The notes under the pieces: generated by a model
Databases searched by the model: none
The model's input: only the letters and a program-made list of their open reading frames with translations
What the model was told of the DNA's origin: nothing
Made by a program: the position numbers and the translations under genes
Shown: positions 1 through 9,325 of the stretch, one piece after another
Position numbering within the stretch: position 1 is the stretch's first letter
Layout of the letters: every line of letters starts with the position of its first letter
Source: Microbacterium marinum
Lineage (GTDB): Bacteria; Actinomycetota; Actinomycetes; Actinomycetales; Microbacteriaceae
Length of the DNA: 64,000 nt
Assembly (NCBI RefSeq): GCF_014204835.1
Contig: NZ_JACHMD010000001.1
Coordinates: 2,294,001 to 2,358,000, forward strand
Direction: 5' to 3'

Positions 1-1007
1 CTCCCCGACGCCGGACGCGGCGGCGCCGCGTGGCCTGGCTGCTGATCCTCGTCGCCACCGTCGCGGTGATCGCGGTTCTGTCGGTGACCTTCGGAAACCG
101 CACCGTCAGCCTCCCCGACATCGTCGCCGGTCTCACCGGCGACATCGAGACGACCTCCGCGGCCGCCGTCGCCCGGAGAGTGCCCCGAACTCTGCTCGCC
201 CTCCTCGTCGGCGCGGCGCTCGCCATGGCGGGCACCGTCATGCAGGGCGTCACCCGCAACCCGCTCGCAGACCCTCAGATCCTCGGCATCAACGGCGGCG
301 CGTCGCTCGCCGTCGTGACCGGCCTCGCCTTCTTCGGCATCACCAGCTCCCTGGGCTACATCTGGCTCGCGATGCTCGGAGCCGGGCTCGCCGCGGTGTT
401 CGTCTACACGATCGGCTCCCTCGGCCGGGGTGGTGCGAGCCCCCTCAAGCTCGCCCTCGCAGGCGCGGCCACCGCCGTCGCCTTCACCTCCCTCGTCAGC
501 GCGATCCTGCTGCCGCGCATCGACGTCATGAGCGTCTTCCGCTTCTGGCAGATCGGCGGCGTCGGCGGCGCCACCTTCGACAAGATCGCCCTGCTCCTCC
601 CGTTCCTCGCCGTCGGCGCCGTCATCTGCATCGCCTCCAGCGGAGCACTCAACTCCCTCGCCCTGGGCGACGAACTGGCCACCGGTCTCGGCGAGCGGGT
701 TCGGACGGCCCGCCTGGTCTCCGCTCTCGGCGCCGTCATCCTCTGCGGATCGGCCACTGCGCTCGCAGGCCCCATCGGCTTTGTCGGACTCATCGTCCCT
801 CACGTCTGCCGGCTCATCGTCGGCCCCGACCATCGCTGGCTCCTCCCCGTCTCCGCACTCGTCGGAGGCGGCCTCCTCACGGTCGCGGACGTCGTCGGCC
901 GCGTCATCGCCCGCCCCCAGGAGGTCGAGGTGGGAGTGGTCACCGCCCTCATCGGGGCGCCGTTCTTCATCGCCATCGTCCGCCGTCAGAAGATGAGGGC
1001 ACTGTGA
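1..1007 (+). CDS. Siderophore ABC transporter permease (FecCD family), 5' partial
   Basis: Inner-membrane permease of a ferric-siderophore importer; it forms the transmembrane channel with the second permease downstream. The sequence shows a FecCD-type polytopic membrane protein: the motif NPLADPQILGINGGA lies about 77 residues after the first in-window GTG (base 30), and GPIGFVGLIVPH lies near the C-terminus at about residues 247-258. The reading frame stays open to the window edge and encodes an Arg-rich stretch just before the first membrane helix, so the true start is probably upstream. The last codons overlap the next gene by 4 nt (GTGA), which indicates translational coupling. The substrate-binding protein would lie outside the window; which siderophore is carried cannot be told. 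Confidence 0.93.
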   Translation, partial: PRRRTRRRRVAWLLILVATVAVIAVLSVTFGNRTVSLPDIVAGLTGDIETTSAAAVARRVPRTLLALLVGAALAMAGTVMQGVTRNPLADPQILGINGGASLAVVTGLAFFGITSSLGYIWLAMLGAGLAAVFVYTIGSLGRGGASPLKLALAGAATAVAFTSLVSAILLPRIDVMSVFRFWQIGGVGGATFDKIALLLPFLAVGAVICIASSGALNSLALGDELATGLGERVRTARLVSALGAVILCGSATALAGPIGFVGLIVPHVCRLIVGPDHRWLLPVSALVGGGLLTVADVVGRVIARPQEVEVGVVTALIGAPFFIAIVRRQKMRAL

Positions 1008-2053
1008 CCGCCCTCGCGCCGCAGCGCGGCGCTCTCGAGATCGTCTCGCAGGGCAGGGCCCGTCGCCGGCGCCGCCGGATCGTCGTGACCGGCCTCCTGC
1101 TGATCGCCGTCGCCGCGGCCTACCTCATCTCTCTGATGGTGGGACAGACCTTCTACACACCCGCGGAAGTGTGGGCCGTCATCACCGGTCAGACCGTCCC
1201 GGGGGCCTCCTTCACCGTCGGCGAGCTCCGGCTGCCCCGATCGACGGTCGCCCTCCTGGCCGGCCTCTGCTTCGGCATGGGTGGCGCCGTCTTCCAGACC
1301 ATGCTGCGCAACCCGCTCGCCAGCCCCGACATCATCGGGATCAACGCTGGAGCGAGCGCCGCAGCCGTCGTCGGAATCGTCTTCCTCTCCTTCGACGAGA
1401 CCACCGTCTCCCTCGTCGCGACCGTCGCCGCCCTCGCCACGGCACTCACCATCTATCTGCTGGCTTTCAAGGACGGCGGTGCCGGAGCGCGATTCATCCT
1501 GATCGGGATCGGCGTGGCGGCGATGTTCAACAGCGTGGTCGCCTACGTCCTCTCCCGCGCCGCGGAGTGGGATCTCCAGGCGGCGATGCGCTGGATCACC
1601 GGCAACCTCAACGGCGCCGCGTGGAGCCAAGCCGTCCCGCTCGCGATCGCGATCGCGATCGTCGTGCCGGTGCTGCTGTGGCTCACGCGCGACCTCGAAC
1701 TGCTCCGCCTCGGCGACGACACGGCATCCGCGCTCGGAGTGCCCGTCGAGCGGCGTCGGATCATGCTCATCGTGTGCGCCGTCGCACTCCTGGCCTTCGC
1801 GACCGCCGCCGCCGGCCCGATCTCGTTCGTGGCGTTCCTGGCCGGCCCCATCGCCGCCCGGCTCCTGGGCCCCGTCGGCTCGCCCGTCCTCGTCGCGGGC
1901 CTGTTCGGCGCGTTCCTCGTCCTCTTCGCCGACCTCACCGGACAGTACCTGCTGGGCATGCGACTGCCCGTGGGCGTCGTCACCGGCGTGCTCGGCGCTC
2001 CGTACCTGATCTTCCTGCTCATCCGCAGCAGCCGCTCGGGAGGTTCCCTATGA
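1004..2053 (+). CDS. Siderophore ABC transporter permease (FecCD family)
   Basis: Second membrane permease of the ferric-siderophore importer, pairing with the upstream permease. It is 349 residues, normal for the family, with a basic N-terminal cytoplasmic stretch rich in Arg (about residues 18-27) followed by about ten hydrophobic segments. The family motif NPLASPDIIGINAGA is in the first third, and a GPISFVAFLAGPIA segment, matching the coupling-helix region of FecCD permeases, is in the last third. The start is the GTG that overlaps the previous stop (GTGA), and the stop overlaps the ATG of the ATPase gene (ATGA). The gene is thus the middle of a tightly coupled permease-permease-ATPase-reductase operon. 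Confidence 0.95.
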   Translation: MTALAPQRGALEIVSQGRARRRRRRIVVTGLLLIAVAAAYLISLMVGQTFYTPAEVWAVITGQTVPGASFTVGELRLPRSTVALLAGLCFGMGGAVFQTMLRNPLASPDIIGINAGASAAAVVGIVFLSFDETTVSLVATVAALATALTIYLLAFKDGGAGARFILIGIGVAAMFNSVVAYVLSRAAEWDLQAAMRWITGNLNGAAWSQAVPLAIAIAIVVPVLLWLTRDLELLRLGDDTASALGVPVERRRIMLIVCAVALLAFATAAAGPISFVAFLAGPIAARLLGPVGSPVLVAGLFGAFLVLFADLTGQYLLGMRLPVGVVTGVLGAPYLIFLLIRSSRSGGSL

Positions 2054-2877
2054 CCGCCGACCGCACGCTCGAGGTCTCGCACGTTCGGCTCGCCTACGGC
2101 GACCGGGTCATCGTGGACGACCTCGACCTCACCGTTCCCGCCGGGCGCATCACCGCGATCGTCGGCGCGAACGCCTGCGGCAAGTCAACTCTGCTGAAGT
2201 CGATGGCCCGCCTGCTCACCCCCCGAGCGGGCCAGGTGATCCTCGACGGCAAGGACATCCACCGTCTTCCCACGAAGCAGGTGGCCCGCGACCTCGGTCT
2301 GCTCCCGCAGTCGCCCATCGCCCCCGAGGGGATCGCCGTGTCCGACCTGGTGGGCCGAGGACGGACGCCGCACCACGGTCCGCTCTCGCGCTGGAGCCGG
2401 AACGATGACGAAGCCGTCGCCGCCGCCCTCGAGGCCACCGACACCGCCGCTCTCGCGGACCGTCCCGTCGACGAGCTCTCCGGAGGTCAGCGCCAGCGGG
2501 TGTGGATCGCGATGGCGCTCGCGCAGCAGACCGACGTCCTGCTCCTGGACGAGCCGACGACCTTCTTGGACGTCAGCCACCAGATCGACGTCCTCGATCT
2601 GCTGACCGACCTCAACCGCCGCAACGGGACCACGATCGTGATGGTCCTGCACGACCTGAATCTCGCCGCCCGATACGCCGACCACCTCGTGGCGATGGCG
2701 GGCGGGCACCTGTATGCCGCCGGCGACCCCGACGAGGTCCTCACCGCACGAACCGTGAAGGACGTGTTCGGGATGGACAGCCAGGTCATCGCAGACCCCC
2801 TCACGGGACGACCGCTCGTCCTGCCCATCGGCCGCCACCACGTTCCGGCGTCCTCCGACGCCGCTCGCCCCGCCTGA
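2050..2877 (+). CDS. Siderophore ABC transporter ATP-binding protein (FepC/FecE type)
   Basis: Cytoplasmic ATPase that powers the ferric-siderophore importer. It has 275 residues, with Walker A GANACGKST at about 39-47, the ABC signature LSGGQ at about 143-147 and Walker B LLLDEPT at about 164-170, followed by a switch-loop His in VLHDLNLA. The early spacing and the loop around residue 90 (LLPQSP) match FecE/FepC-type ATPases. The start chosen is the ATG overlapping the upstream stop. A much longer in-frame reading upstream is only antisense-like shadow sequence, rich in Arg and Pro, without domains. The gene ends 14 nt before the siderophore-interacting protein. Confidence 0.96.
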   Translation: MTADRTLEVSHVRLAYGDRVIVDDLDLTVPAGRITAIVGANACGKSTLLKSMARLLTPRAGQVILDGKDIHRLPTKQVARDLGLLPQSPIAPEGIAVSDLVGRGRTPHHGPLSRWSRNDDEAVAAALEATDTAALADRPVDELSGGQRQRVWIAMALAQQTDVLLLDEPTTFLDVSHQIDVLDLLTDLNRRNGTTIVMVLHDLNLAARYADHLVAMAGGHLYAAGDPDEVLTARTVKDVFGMDSQVIADPLTGRPLVLPIGRHHVPASSDAARPA

Positions 2878-2891
2878 CTCGAGGAAGCCGC

Positions 2892-3797
2892 ATGAGCCGC
2901 AACACGATGACCTTCTTCCGCGCCCCCGTCGCCGCGGTCACCAACCTGACCCCGAGCTTCCGACGGTTCACGTTCCGCGACGACAAGTTGGGCAGCTACG
3001 GCGACCCTGGCTTCGACCAGCGCGTGAAAGTGATGTTCCCGACGGCCACCGCGCCCATCGACTCCATGCCCACCGGGGACGACTGGTACGACCGGTGGCG
3101 GGAGATGCCGGAGCTTGCACGACCGGTGATGCGGACCTACACGACCCGAGCCGTGCGGAACGCGCAGAACGAAGTCGACATCGACATGGTCGCCCACGAC
3201 GTCATCGGCCCGGCGTCGGCGTGGATCGCCGGCGCACAGGTCGGCGATGAGGTGCTGATCCTCGCTCCCACCGTCGAGCACCGCGGGGTGAACTTCGGCA
3301 TCGACTTCGTGCCGCCGGCGCGCACTGATGCGATCCTGCTCGCGGGAGATGAGACGGCCGCTCCTGCCATCGCCCGGATCCTCGAGCAGCTTCCCCACGA
3401 TGCACGCGGGGTCGTCGTCCTCGAGGTGCCGCACGCCGAGGACATCGCCTACCTTCCCGAGCACCCGGGCTTCGAGCTGGTGACGGCGGCCCGCGAAGGC
3501 GAGCAGCACCGCCACGATCACCTCATCTCGGCCGTCACGGAGATCGCTCACCGCCTGGCACCCGAGGGCGTCGGCGCGGAAGTCGAGGAGATCGACGTGG
3601 ACACCGACATCCTGTGGGAGGTGCCGCGAACCGCCAAGGGCGGCGCCGCGCTCAAGCGCGCGCCGCTGTACGCGTGGCTCGCCGGCGAGGCATCCGCCAT
3701 CAAGGCGCTGCGACGCCACCTCGTCGGGGACGTCGGCGTGGACCGCCGTGCCGTCGCCTTCATGGGGTACTGGCGACTGGGGCGTTCGGAGAACTGA
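2892..3797 (+). CDS. Siderophore-interacting protein (FAD-binding ferric-siderophore reductase)
   Basis: Flavin reductase of the SIP family (ViuB/YqjH-like) that reduces imported ferric-siderophore in the cytosol so that iron is released. The 301-residue protein has an N-terminal FAD-binding barrel with the motif RTYTTR at about residues 81-86 (family consensus RxYT/SxR). A C-terminal SIP NAD(P)H-binding part includes LLAGDETAAPAIARIL and ends in KALRRHLVGDVGVDRRAVAFMGYWR (given here only as landmarks). An excellent Shine-Dalgarno GAGGAAG lies 5-6 nt before the ATG. It is the last gene of the importer operon and converges with the C-S lyase gene, with only 9 nt between stops. Confidence 0.94.
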   Translation: MSRNTMTFFRAPVAAVTNLTPSFRRFTFRDDKLGSYGDPGFDQRVKVMFPTATAPIDSMPTGDDWYDRWREMPELARPVMRTYTTRAVRNAQNEVDIDMVAHDVIGPASAWIAGAQVGDEVLILAPTVEHRGVNFGIDFVPPARTDAILLAGDETAAPAIARILEQLPHDARGVVVLEVPHAEDIAYLPEHPGFELVTAAREGEQHRHDHLISAVTEIAHRLAPEGVGAEVEEIDVDTDILWEVPRTAKGGAALKRAPLYAWLAGEASAIKALRRHLVGDVGVDRRAVAFMGYWRLGRSEN

Positions 3798-3806
3798 CCC
3801 GCGCGA

Positions 3807-4979
3807 TCAGAGGCGGGAGCCGGATCGTGCGAATGCCGCGATCCGTTCGACTGCCTCACGCAGGATGTCGGGGCCGCAACCGAAGTTCATGCGGACGTGC
3901 CCTCTGCCCTGCGGGCCGAAGTACGGCCCGTGGTGGAGCGCGACGCGCGCGTTCCGTCGCACCGCGACGGCGGGATCGTCGCCCCACTTGTACGCCGACA
4001 CGTCGATCCACGCCAGGAATCCGGCCTGCGGCGGACGATAGCGGGCGAGCGGGAGATGCTGTGCCAGCAGCTCAGCCAGCAGCGTCCGATTGACGTCGAG
4101 GCGCGCTCGCAGCGACGCGAGCCACGCGTCGGAGTCGCCGGAGAAGGCGGCGATGTTCGACAGCGCTCCGAAGAGTCCCGTGCGCCACTCCACCTCCCAG
4201 GGCAGCTGCCGGAGAACCGCGGCGTTCGCCTCGGATGCCGCGACCATGACGGCGCACTTGAGTCCTGCCAGGTTGTAGGCCTTCGACGCGCTCGTCACCG
4301 CGAAGCCCACGTCTGCCGCGTCGTCCGAGACGGAGAGGAACGGCGTGAACGGGTGGTCCGCATGCGCCAGGGGACCGTGGATCTCGTCGCTGACGACGAC
4401 CGCCCCGTGACGGGCGGCGATCGTCGCGAGCTGCGCGAGCTGCTCGCGGCTGTGCACGGTCCCGGTGGGGTTGTGCGGATTGCACAGCAGCACAGCCCGC
4501 GCACCGCCGGAGAGCGCCGCGTCGATGCCCGGGAGGTCGAGGAACCACCCCGACCCGTCATCGACGAGCGGCACCTCCTCCACGACGGCGCCCGCCTCGC
4601 GGACGGTGTCGAAGAAGGGTGGGTAGACGGGAGGCGTGATGACCACGCGCTCCCCGGGCGCCACGGTCGCCCGCAGGATCTCGACCACACCCATCATCAC
4701 GTCGCCGGTCCATCGCACCCGCGCCGGGTCGACCCTCCACCCCCAGTGGCGGTGCGCGAAGGAGACGAACGCGCTGCCGATCTCCGGACGCGGCGGCGTG
4801 TACCCGGTGTCGCCGATCTCCACCGCTTCGCGCAGGGCGTCCGTGATCGCCGGCGCGAGCGGGAAGTCGGTCTCCGCGACGAACATCGGGATGACGTCCG
4901 GCCCGTAGGAACGCCACTTCGTGCTCGACCGCCGCCGAAGGACCTCGAGCGGAAGCGCGTCCAGGGGCGTGACCGTCAC
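3807..4979 (-). CDS. PLP-dependent C-S lyase / aminotransferase, PatB-MalY family
   Basis: Fold-type I PLP enzyme of the PatB/MalY group, whose studied members cleave C-S bonds of cystathionine or cysteine conjugates to give a thiol or sulfide, pyruvate and ammonia. The 390-residue protein shows DTGYTPP near residue 57, NPHNPTG at about 167-173, SDEIHGPL at about 197-204 and the Schiff-base lysine in SASKAYNLAG (K233). The start is GTG with no good Shine-Dalgarno, but it lies 6 nt after a -10-like hexamer TAGTCT, so the transcript may be leaderless. It sits 55 nt downstream of sufT on the same strand, so read-through from the SUF operon is possible. Whether it serves as methionine, sulfur or D-amino acid enzyme is not decided by sequence. 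Confidence 0.88.
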   Translation of the reverse strand: MTVTPLDALPLEVLRRRSSTKWRSYGPDVIPMFVAETDFPLAPAITDALREAVEIGDTGYTPPRPEIGSAFVSFAHRHWGWRVDPARVRWTGDVMMGVVEILRATVAPGERVVITPPVYPPFFDTVREAGAVVEEVPLVDDGSGWFLDLPGIDAALSGGARAVLLCNPHNPTGTVHSREQLAQLATIAARHGAVVVSDEIHGPLAHADHPFTPFLSVSDDAADVGFAVTSASKAYNLAGLKCAVMVAASEANAAVLRQLPWEVEWRTGLFGALSNIAAFSGDSDAWLASLRARLDVNRTLLAELLAQHLPLARYRPPQAGFLAWIDVSAYKWGDDPAVAVRRNARVALHHGPYFGPQGRGHVRMNFGCGPDILREAVERIAAFARSGSRL

Positions 4980-4985
4980 CCTTCG

Positions 4986-4991
4986 AGACTA
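4986..4991 (-). promoter_or_regulatory. -10-like hexamer TAGTCT, leaderless start of the C-S lyase gene
   Basis: On the minus strand TAGTCT is followed by exactly 6 nt and then the GTG start at 4979. With a usual transcription start about 7 nt after the -10, the mRNA would begin at the start codon. No convincing -35 is visible. Inference from spacing only. Confidence 0.45.
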
Positions 4992-5034
4992 GTCAGCACG
5001 ACGGCGAGGACCGCCCGGATGACAGTGCGTGACA

Positions 5035-5364
5035 TCAGATCGAGAAGCCGAGGGCGCGCATCATGTCGCGGCCGTCGTCCGTGATGCGTTCAGGACCCCA
5101 CGGCGGCATCCAGACCCAGTTGATCCGGAAGCGATCGACGACGCCGTCCAGCGCCTGCCCGGTCTGCTCCTCGAGCACGTCGGTCAGGGGGCAGCCGGCG
5201 GAGGTGAGCGTCATGTGGATGACGAGGGCGTCGTTCTCGTCATCCCAGCCGAGGTCGTAGATGAGGCCGAGGTCGACCACGTTGATCCCGAGCTCGGGAT
5301 CCATGACGTCCTTCAGCGCTTCGGTGACCTCGTCGTACTTCTCGGGTGCGAGCGTCTCGGTCAT
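5035..5364 (-). CDS. sufT: SufT-like metal-sulfur cluster assembly factor (DUF59/MIP18 family)
   Basis: Small iron-sulfur maturation factor of the DUF59 family; SufT is the conserved last member of many actinobacterial SUF operons and assists Fe-S cluster maturation or delivery. The 109-residue protein consists almost entirely of the domain: DPELGINVVDLGLIY at about residues 22-36 and the conserved Cys (C58) in TSAGCP, with a C-terminal WMPPWGPERI. It begins 9 nt after the sufC stop. A TAGGAT hexamer ends 6 nt before the ATG and shares its first bases with the sufC stop codon, so an additional internal leaderless promoter is possible. The symbol is used by homology and position. Confidence 0.9.
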   Translation of the reverse strand: MTETLAPEKYDEVTEALKDVMDPELGINVVDLGLIYDLGWDDENDALVIHMTLTSAGCPLTDVLEEQTGQALDGVVDRFRINWVWMPPWGPERITDDGRDMMRALGFSI

Positions 5365-5373
5365 GCGTCGATC

Positions 5374-6141
<768 letters not shown>

Positions 6142-6156
6142 GTCAGGCTTCTTTCT

Positions 6157-6486
6157 TCAGTTCACAGCTTTGGTCACCGTGGGATCGATGAGGATGTCGT
6201 CCCCGTCGATCGTGACCTCGTAGACGGGCACCGGCTCGTAGGCCGGAAGGTTCAGGGGACGACCGGTGCGCAGCGAGAAGGCCGAGCCGTGCGCCCAGCA
6301 CTCGAGCGATTCGCCTTCGACGAAGCCGTCGGCCAGCGAGATGTCGCCGTGGGTGCAGGTGTCGCCGATGGCGTGCACCTCGCCCTGACCGTCGAGGACG
6401 ACGGCGATCGCAACGCCGTCGATCTCCACGCGCACCGCGGTGTCCTGGGTGAGGGCGCTCAGCTGGAGCACCTTCTGTGCACTCAC
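6157..6486 (-). CDS. Rieske-type [2Fe-2S] ferredoxin in the SUF operon
   Basis: Small soluble Rieske protein (109 residues, no membrane segment), of the type annotated as non-heme iron oxygenase ferredoxin subunit. The ligands are plain: C44-x-H46 in CTHGD and C63-x2-H66 in CWAHG, separated by 16 residues. The GTG start overlaps the sufD stop by 4 nt (GTGA), so it is translationally coupled to sufD. A longer in-frame reading upstream is shadow. No oxygenase gene is nearby. Its position between sufD and sufC, seen in many actinobacteria, suggests a role in electron supply to, or as client of, SUF assembly; this is inference. Confidence 0.93.
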   Translation of the reverse strand: MSAQKVLQLSALTQDTAVRVEIDGVAIAVVLDGQGEVHAIGDTCTHGDISLADGFVEGESLECWAHGSAFSLRTGRPLNLPAYEPVPVYEVTIDGDDILIDPTVTKAVN

Positions 6487-7682
6487 GGGGCGACACCACC
6501 GGCGAGCTCGGCCTCGATCGCGGCGGTGAACTCCTCCTCGAGCGAGGGGATGCCGATCTTCTGGACGATCTCGATGAGGAAACCCAGCACGACCAGCCGG
6601 CGCGCCTCCTCCTCGTCGATCCCCCGGGCCTGGAGGTAGAAGAGCTGCTCGTCGTCGAAGCGACCCGTCGCACTCGCGTGCCCGGCGCCGACGATGTCGC
6701 CCGTCTCGATCTCGAGGTTCGGGATCGAGTCGGCGCGCGCGCCGTCGGTGAGGACGAGGTTTCGGTTCGCTTCGTAGGAGTCGGTGCCCACGGCATCCGG
6801 CCCGATGAGGACGTCGCCGATCCACACGCTGCGGGCGCTCGCGCCCTGGAGAGCGCCCTTGTAGAGCACGTCGCCGACGGTGTGCGGACCCTTGTGGTGC
6901 AGGTAGACCTGGCTTTCGAGGTGTTGCCCCGCATCGGCGAAGGACAGGCCGTAGAGCTTGCCCTGCGCGCCGGCTCCGGCCAGCTCGACCGACGGGTTCA
7001 CGCGGACCACGCCGCCGCCGAGGCTCGCCACGATGTGGGTGAGTGTCGCATCCTTGTCCACGCGGGCCTGGTGGGCCGAGAGGTGAACGGCGTCGTCATC
7101 CCACCGCTGGACGGAGACGACCGTCAGCGCGGCGCCGTCGCGCACGATGATCTCGACGTTCTGCGCCTGCTCGGCCGTGCCCTCGTGGCGGAGGATCACG
7201 GTGCCCCGCGAGTTCGGCTGCGCCTCGATCACGACGTGCGCGTGCGCCACGCCACCGGTGCCGGTGAGATGGACGACGACCGGCTCATCGAGCTCGACGT
7301 TCGCCGGGATGCGGATGAGCGGCGCCTCCGCCTCCTGCGTCCACGCGATCGCGCTGGTCACGTCTTCGGGGCGGAACACCTCGCCGCGCGGAGCCTCGTC
7401 CACCTTCAGGCGGAGATGCTGCACCTCCGCGGGTCCGCTCACCTCGACCGAGATGACGTCGTGGGGCGCCGGCTCGTCGACCAGCAGCGGTCGGAGCCGG
7501 TCGAGTGGGGTGTGCTTCCAGTTGACCTCGCGGCCGGTGGGCACGCCGAAGTCCGCCGCGTCGTACGACCAGGGTCGCTCCGACCGCGTCTGCACGGGCA
7601 CGAAGCCGCCGTCGGTCAGCACGGCCGCAGGGTCGATGTGACCTTCCGCGGTGTTCGCGGGGGTCTGAGTCGCTGTCGTCAT
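6483..7682 (-). CDS. sufD: Fe-S cluster assembly protein SufD
   Basis: Scaffold partner of SufB in the SufBC2D complex. The 399-residue protein has the long beta-helix middle typical of the SufBD family and the C-terminal core: ANRNLVLTDGARADSIPNLE at about residue 310, then GHASATGRFDDEQLFYLQARG and EEEARRLVVLGFL, the shared SufB/SufD ending. The start ATG overlaps the sufB stop by one base, and the end overlaps the Rieske gene, so all three are probably co-translated. Confidence 0.96.
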   Translation of the reverse strand: MTTATQTPANTAEGHIDPAAVLTDGGFVPVQTRSERPWSYDAADFGVPTGREVNWKHTPLDRLRPLLVDEPAPHDVISVEVSGPAEVQHLRLKVDEAPRGEVFRPEDVTSAIAWTQEAEAPLIRIPANVELDEPVVVHLTGTGGVAHAHVVIEAQPNSRGTVILRHEGTAEQAQNVEIIVRDGAALTVVSVQRWDDDAVHLSAHQARVDKDATLTHIVASLGGGVVRVNPSVELAGAGAQGKLYGLSFADAGQHLESQVYLHHKGPHTVGDVLYKGALQGASARSVWIGDVLIGPDAVGTDSYEANRNLVLTDGARADSIPNLEIETGDIVGAGHASATGRFDDEQLFYLQARGIDEEEARRLVVLGFLIEIVQKIGIPSLEEEFTAAIEAELAGGVAP

Positions 7683-9100
7683 CAGCCGACGGATCCTTCC
7701 ATGCCCATCTCGATGAGCTTGTTCAGCTCGAGGGCGTACTCCATGGGCAGCTCACGGGCGATCGGCTCGATGAAGCCGCGCACGATCATCGCCATGGCCT
7801 CGTCCTCCGGCATCCCCCGGCTCATGAGGTAGAACAGCTGCTCTTCGCTGACCTTCGAGACCGTCGCCTCGTGGCCGAGCTGCACGTCGTCGACCCGGAT
7901 GTCGATCGCGGGGTACGTGTCGGAGCGCGAGATCGTGTCGACCAGGAGCGCGTCGCACCGGACCGTGTTGGCCGAGTGGTGCGCGTTGGCGTCCACGCGG
8001 ACCTCGCCGCGGTATCCGGCGCGACCACCGCCGCGCGCGATCGACTTCGAGACGATCGACGACTGCGTGTACGGCGCCATGTGGATCATCTTCGCGCCGG
8101 CGTCCTGGTGCTGGCCGGGGCCGGCGAACGCGACGGAGAGGGTCTCGCCCTTGGCGTGCTCTCCCATGAGGTAGATCGACGGGTACTTCATCGTCACCTT
8201 GGAGCCGATGTTGCCGTCGACCCACTCCATCGTCGCGCCCTCGTGGGCGACGGCACGCTTGGTGACGAGGTTGTAGACGTTGTTCGACCAGTTCTGGATC
8301 GTCGTGTAGCGAACGCGCGCGTTCTTCTTCACGATGATCTCGACGACGGCCGAGTGCAGCGAGTCGCTCTTATAGATCGGGGCCGTGCACCCTTCGATGT
8401 AGTGCACGTAGCTGCCCTCATCGGCGATGATCAGCGTCCGCTCGAACTGGCCCATGTTCTCGGTGTTGATGCGGAAGTAGGCCTGCAGCGGAATTTCGAC
8501 GTGCACGCCCGGGGGCACGTAGACGAACGAGCCACCCGACCAGACGGCCGTGTTCAGCGCGGCGAACTTGTTGTCGCCCGCGGGGATCACGGTGCCGAAG
8601 TACTCCTCGAAGAACTCCGGGTGCTCGCGCAGAGCGGTATCGGTGTCCATGAAGATGACACCCTGCTTCTCGAGCTCCTCGTTGATCTGGTGGTAGACCA
8701 CTTCGGACTCGTACTGCGCGGCGACACCGGCGACCAGCCGCGCGCGCTCCGCCTCGGGGATGCCGAGCTTCTCGTACGTGTTGCGGATGTCCTCGGGGAG
8801 GTCCTCCCACGACTGCGCCTGCTTCTCCGTGGAGCGCACGAAGTACTTGATGTTGTCGAAGTCGATCTCGGAGAGATCGGCGCCCCACGTCGGCATCGGC
8901 TTGCGGCCGAACAGCTGGTGGCCCTTCAGACGGGTCTTCAGCATCCACTCGGGCTCGGACTTCAACGCCGAAATGTCGCGGACGACGGCCTCGTTGAGGC
9001 CGCGCTTCGCGCTCGCGCCGGCGGCATCCGGGTCGTGCCAGCCGAACTCGTACACCCCCAGGCCCTCGAGTTCGGGACGGTCGATGAGCACATCCGACAT
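7682..9100 (-). CDS. sufB: Fe-S cluster assembly protein SufB
   Basis: Main scaffold subunit of the SUF system, on which Fe-S clusters are assembled from sulfur and iron. It has 472 residues, the usual length. Recognisable features are the N-terminal [18 protein letters not shown] (about 42-59), [19 protein letters not shown], and the C-terminal core [12 protein letters not shown] containing the conserved Cys, ending with [20 protein letters not shown] strong Shine-Dalgarno GAGGAGG precedes the ATG. It is the first gene of the operon. No SufR-type regulator gene lies upstream; heme A synthase is divergent instead. Cysteine desulfurase (SufS) and SufU are also absent from this cluster. Confidence 0.98.
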   Translation of the reverse strand: MSDVLIDRPELEGLGVYEFGWHDPDAAGASAKRGLNEAVVRDISALKSEPEWMLKTRLKGHQLFGRKPMPTWGADLSEIDFDNIKYFVRSTEKQAQSWEDLPEDIRNTYEKLGIPEAERARLVAGVAAQYESEVVYHQINEELEKQGVIFMDTDTALREHPEFFEEYFGTVIPAGDNKFAALNTAVWSGGSFVYVPPGVHVEIPLQAYFRINTENMGQFERTLIIADEGSYVHYIEGCTAPIYKSDSLHSAVVEIIVKKNARVRYTTIQNWSNNVYNLVTKRAVAHEGATMEWVDGNIGSKVTMKYPSIYLMGEHAKGETLSVAFAGPGQHQDAGAKMIHMAPYTQSSIVSKSIARGGGRAGYRGEVRVDANAHHSANTVRCDALLVDTISRSDTYPAIDIRVDDVQLGHEATVSKVSEEQLFYLMSRGMPEDEAMAMIVRGFIEPIARELPMEYALELNKLIEMGMEGSVG

Positions 9101-9218
9101 GACGTTTCCTCCTCACAGGCCCGGGCGGTGTCATCCGCTCCGGCATTCCCGGTCTCACGAGGAGTGCGCGAGGGGGGATGCCGCTTGCTGGGCCGCTCTT
9201 CCGGCACGAGACCGCGCC

Positions 9219-9224
9219 TAGAAT
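9219..9224 (+). promoter_or_regulatory. Candidate -10 TAGAAT for heme A synthase gene
   Basis: In the 225-nt divergent gap between sufB and ctaA, TAGAAT reads toward ctaA about 100 nt before its ATG. A matching TAGAAT faces sufB 44 nt further right, so the two candidate promoters overlap face to face. No clear -35 boxes are visible. Confidence 0.35.
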
Positions 9225-9267
9225 CGTTGTGCGAGCCGCGACCGGAGTCGCTCTCGCCTACCCCGCC

Positions 9268-9273
9268 ATTCTA
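9268..9273 (-). promoter_or_regulatory. Candidate -10 TAGAAT for the SUF operon
   Basis: On the minus strand TAGAAT lies about 167 nt upstream of the sufB ATG, giving a long 5' leader if used. The candidate for ctaA lies inside that leader, so transcription of the two units would cross. No recognisable SufR or IscR operator was found by eye. Confidence 0.3.
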
Positions 9274-9325
9274 CAGGCACCGCCACCCCCTGCGGCCGTG
9301 CCGATCCCCGCCCGGAGGCGATTCC

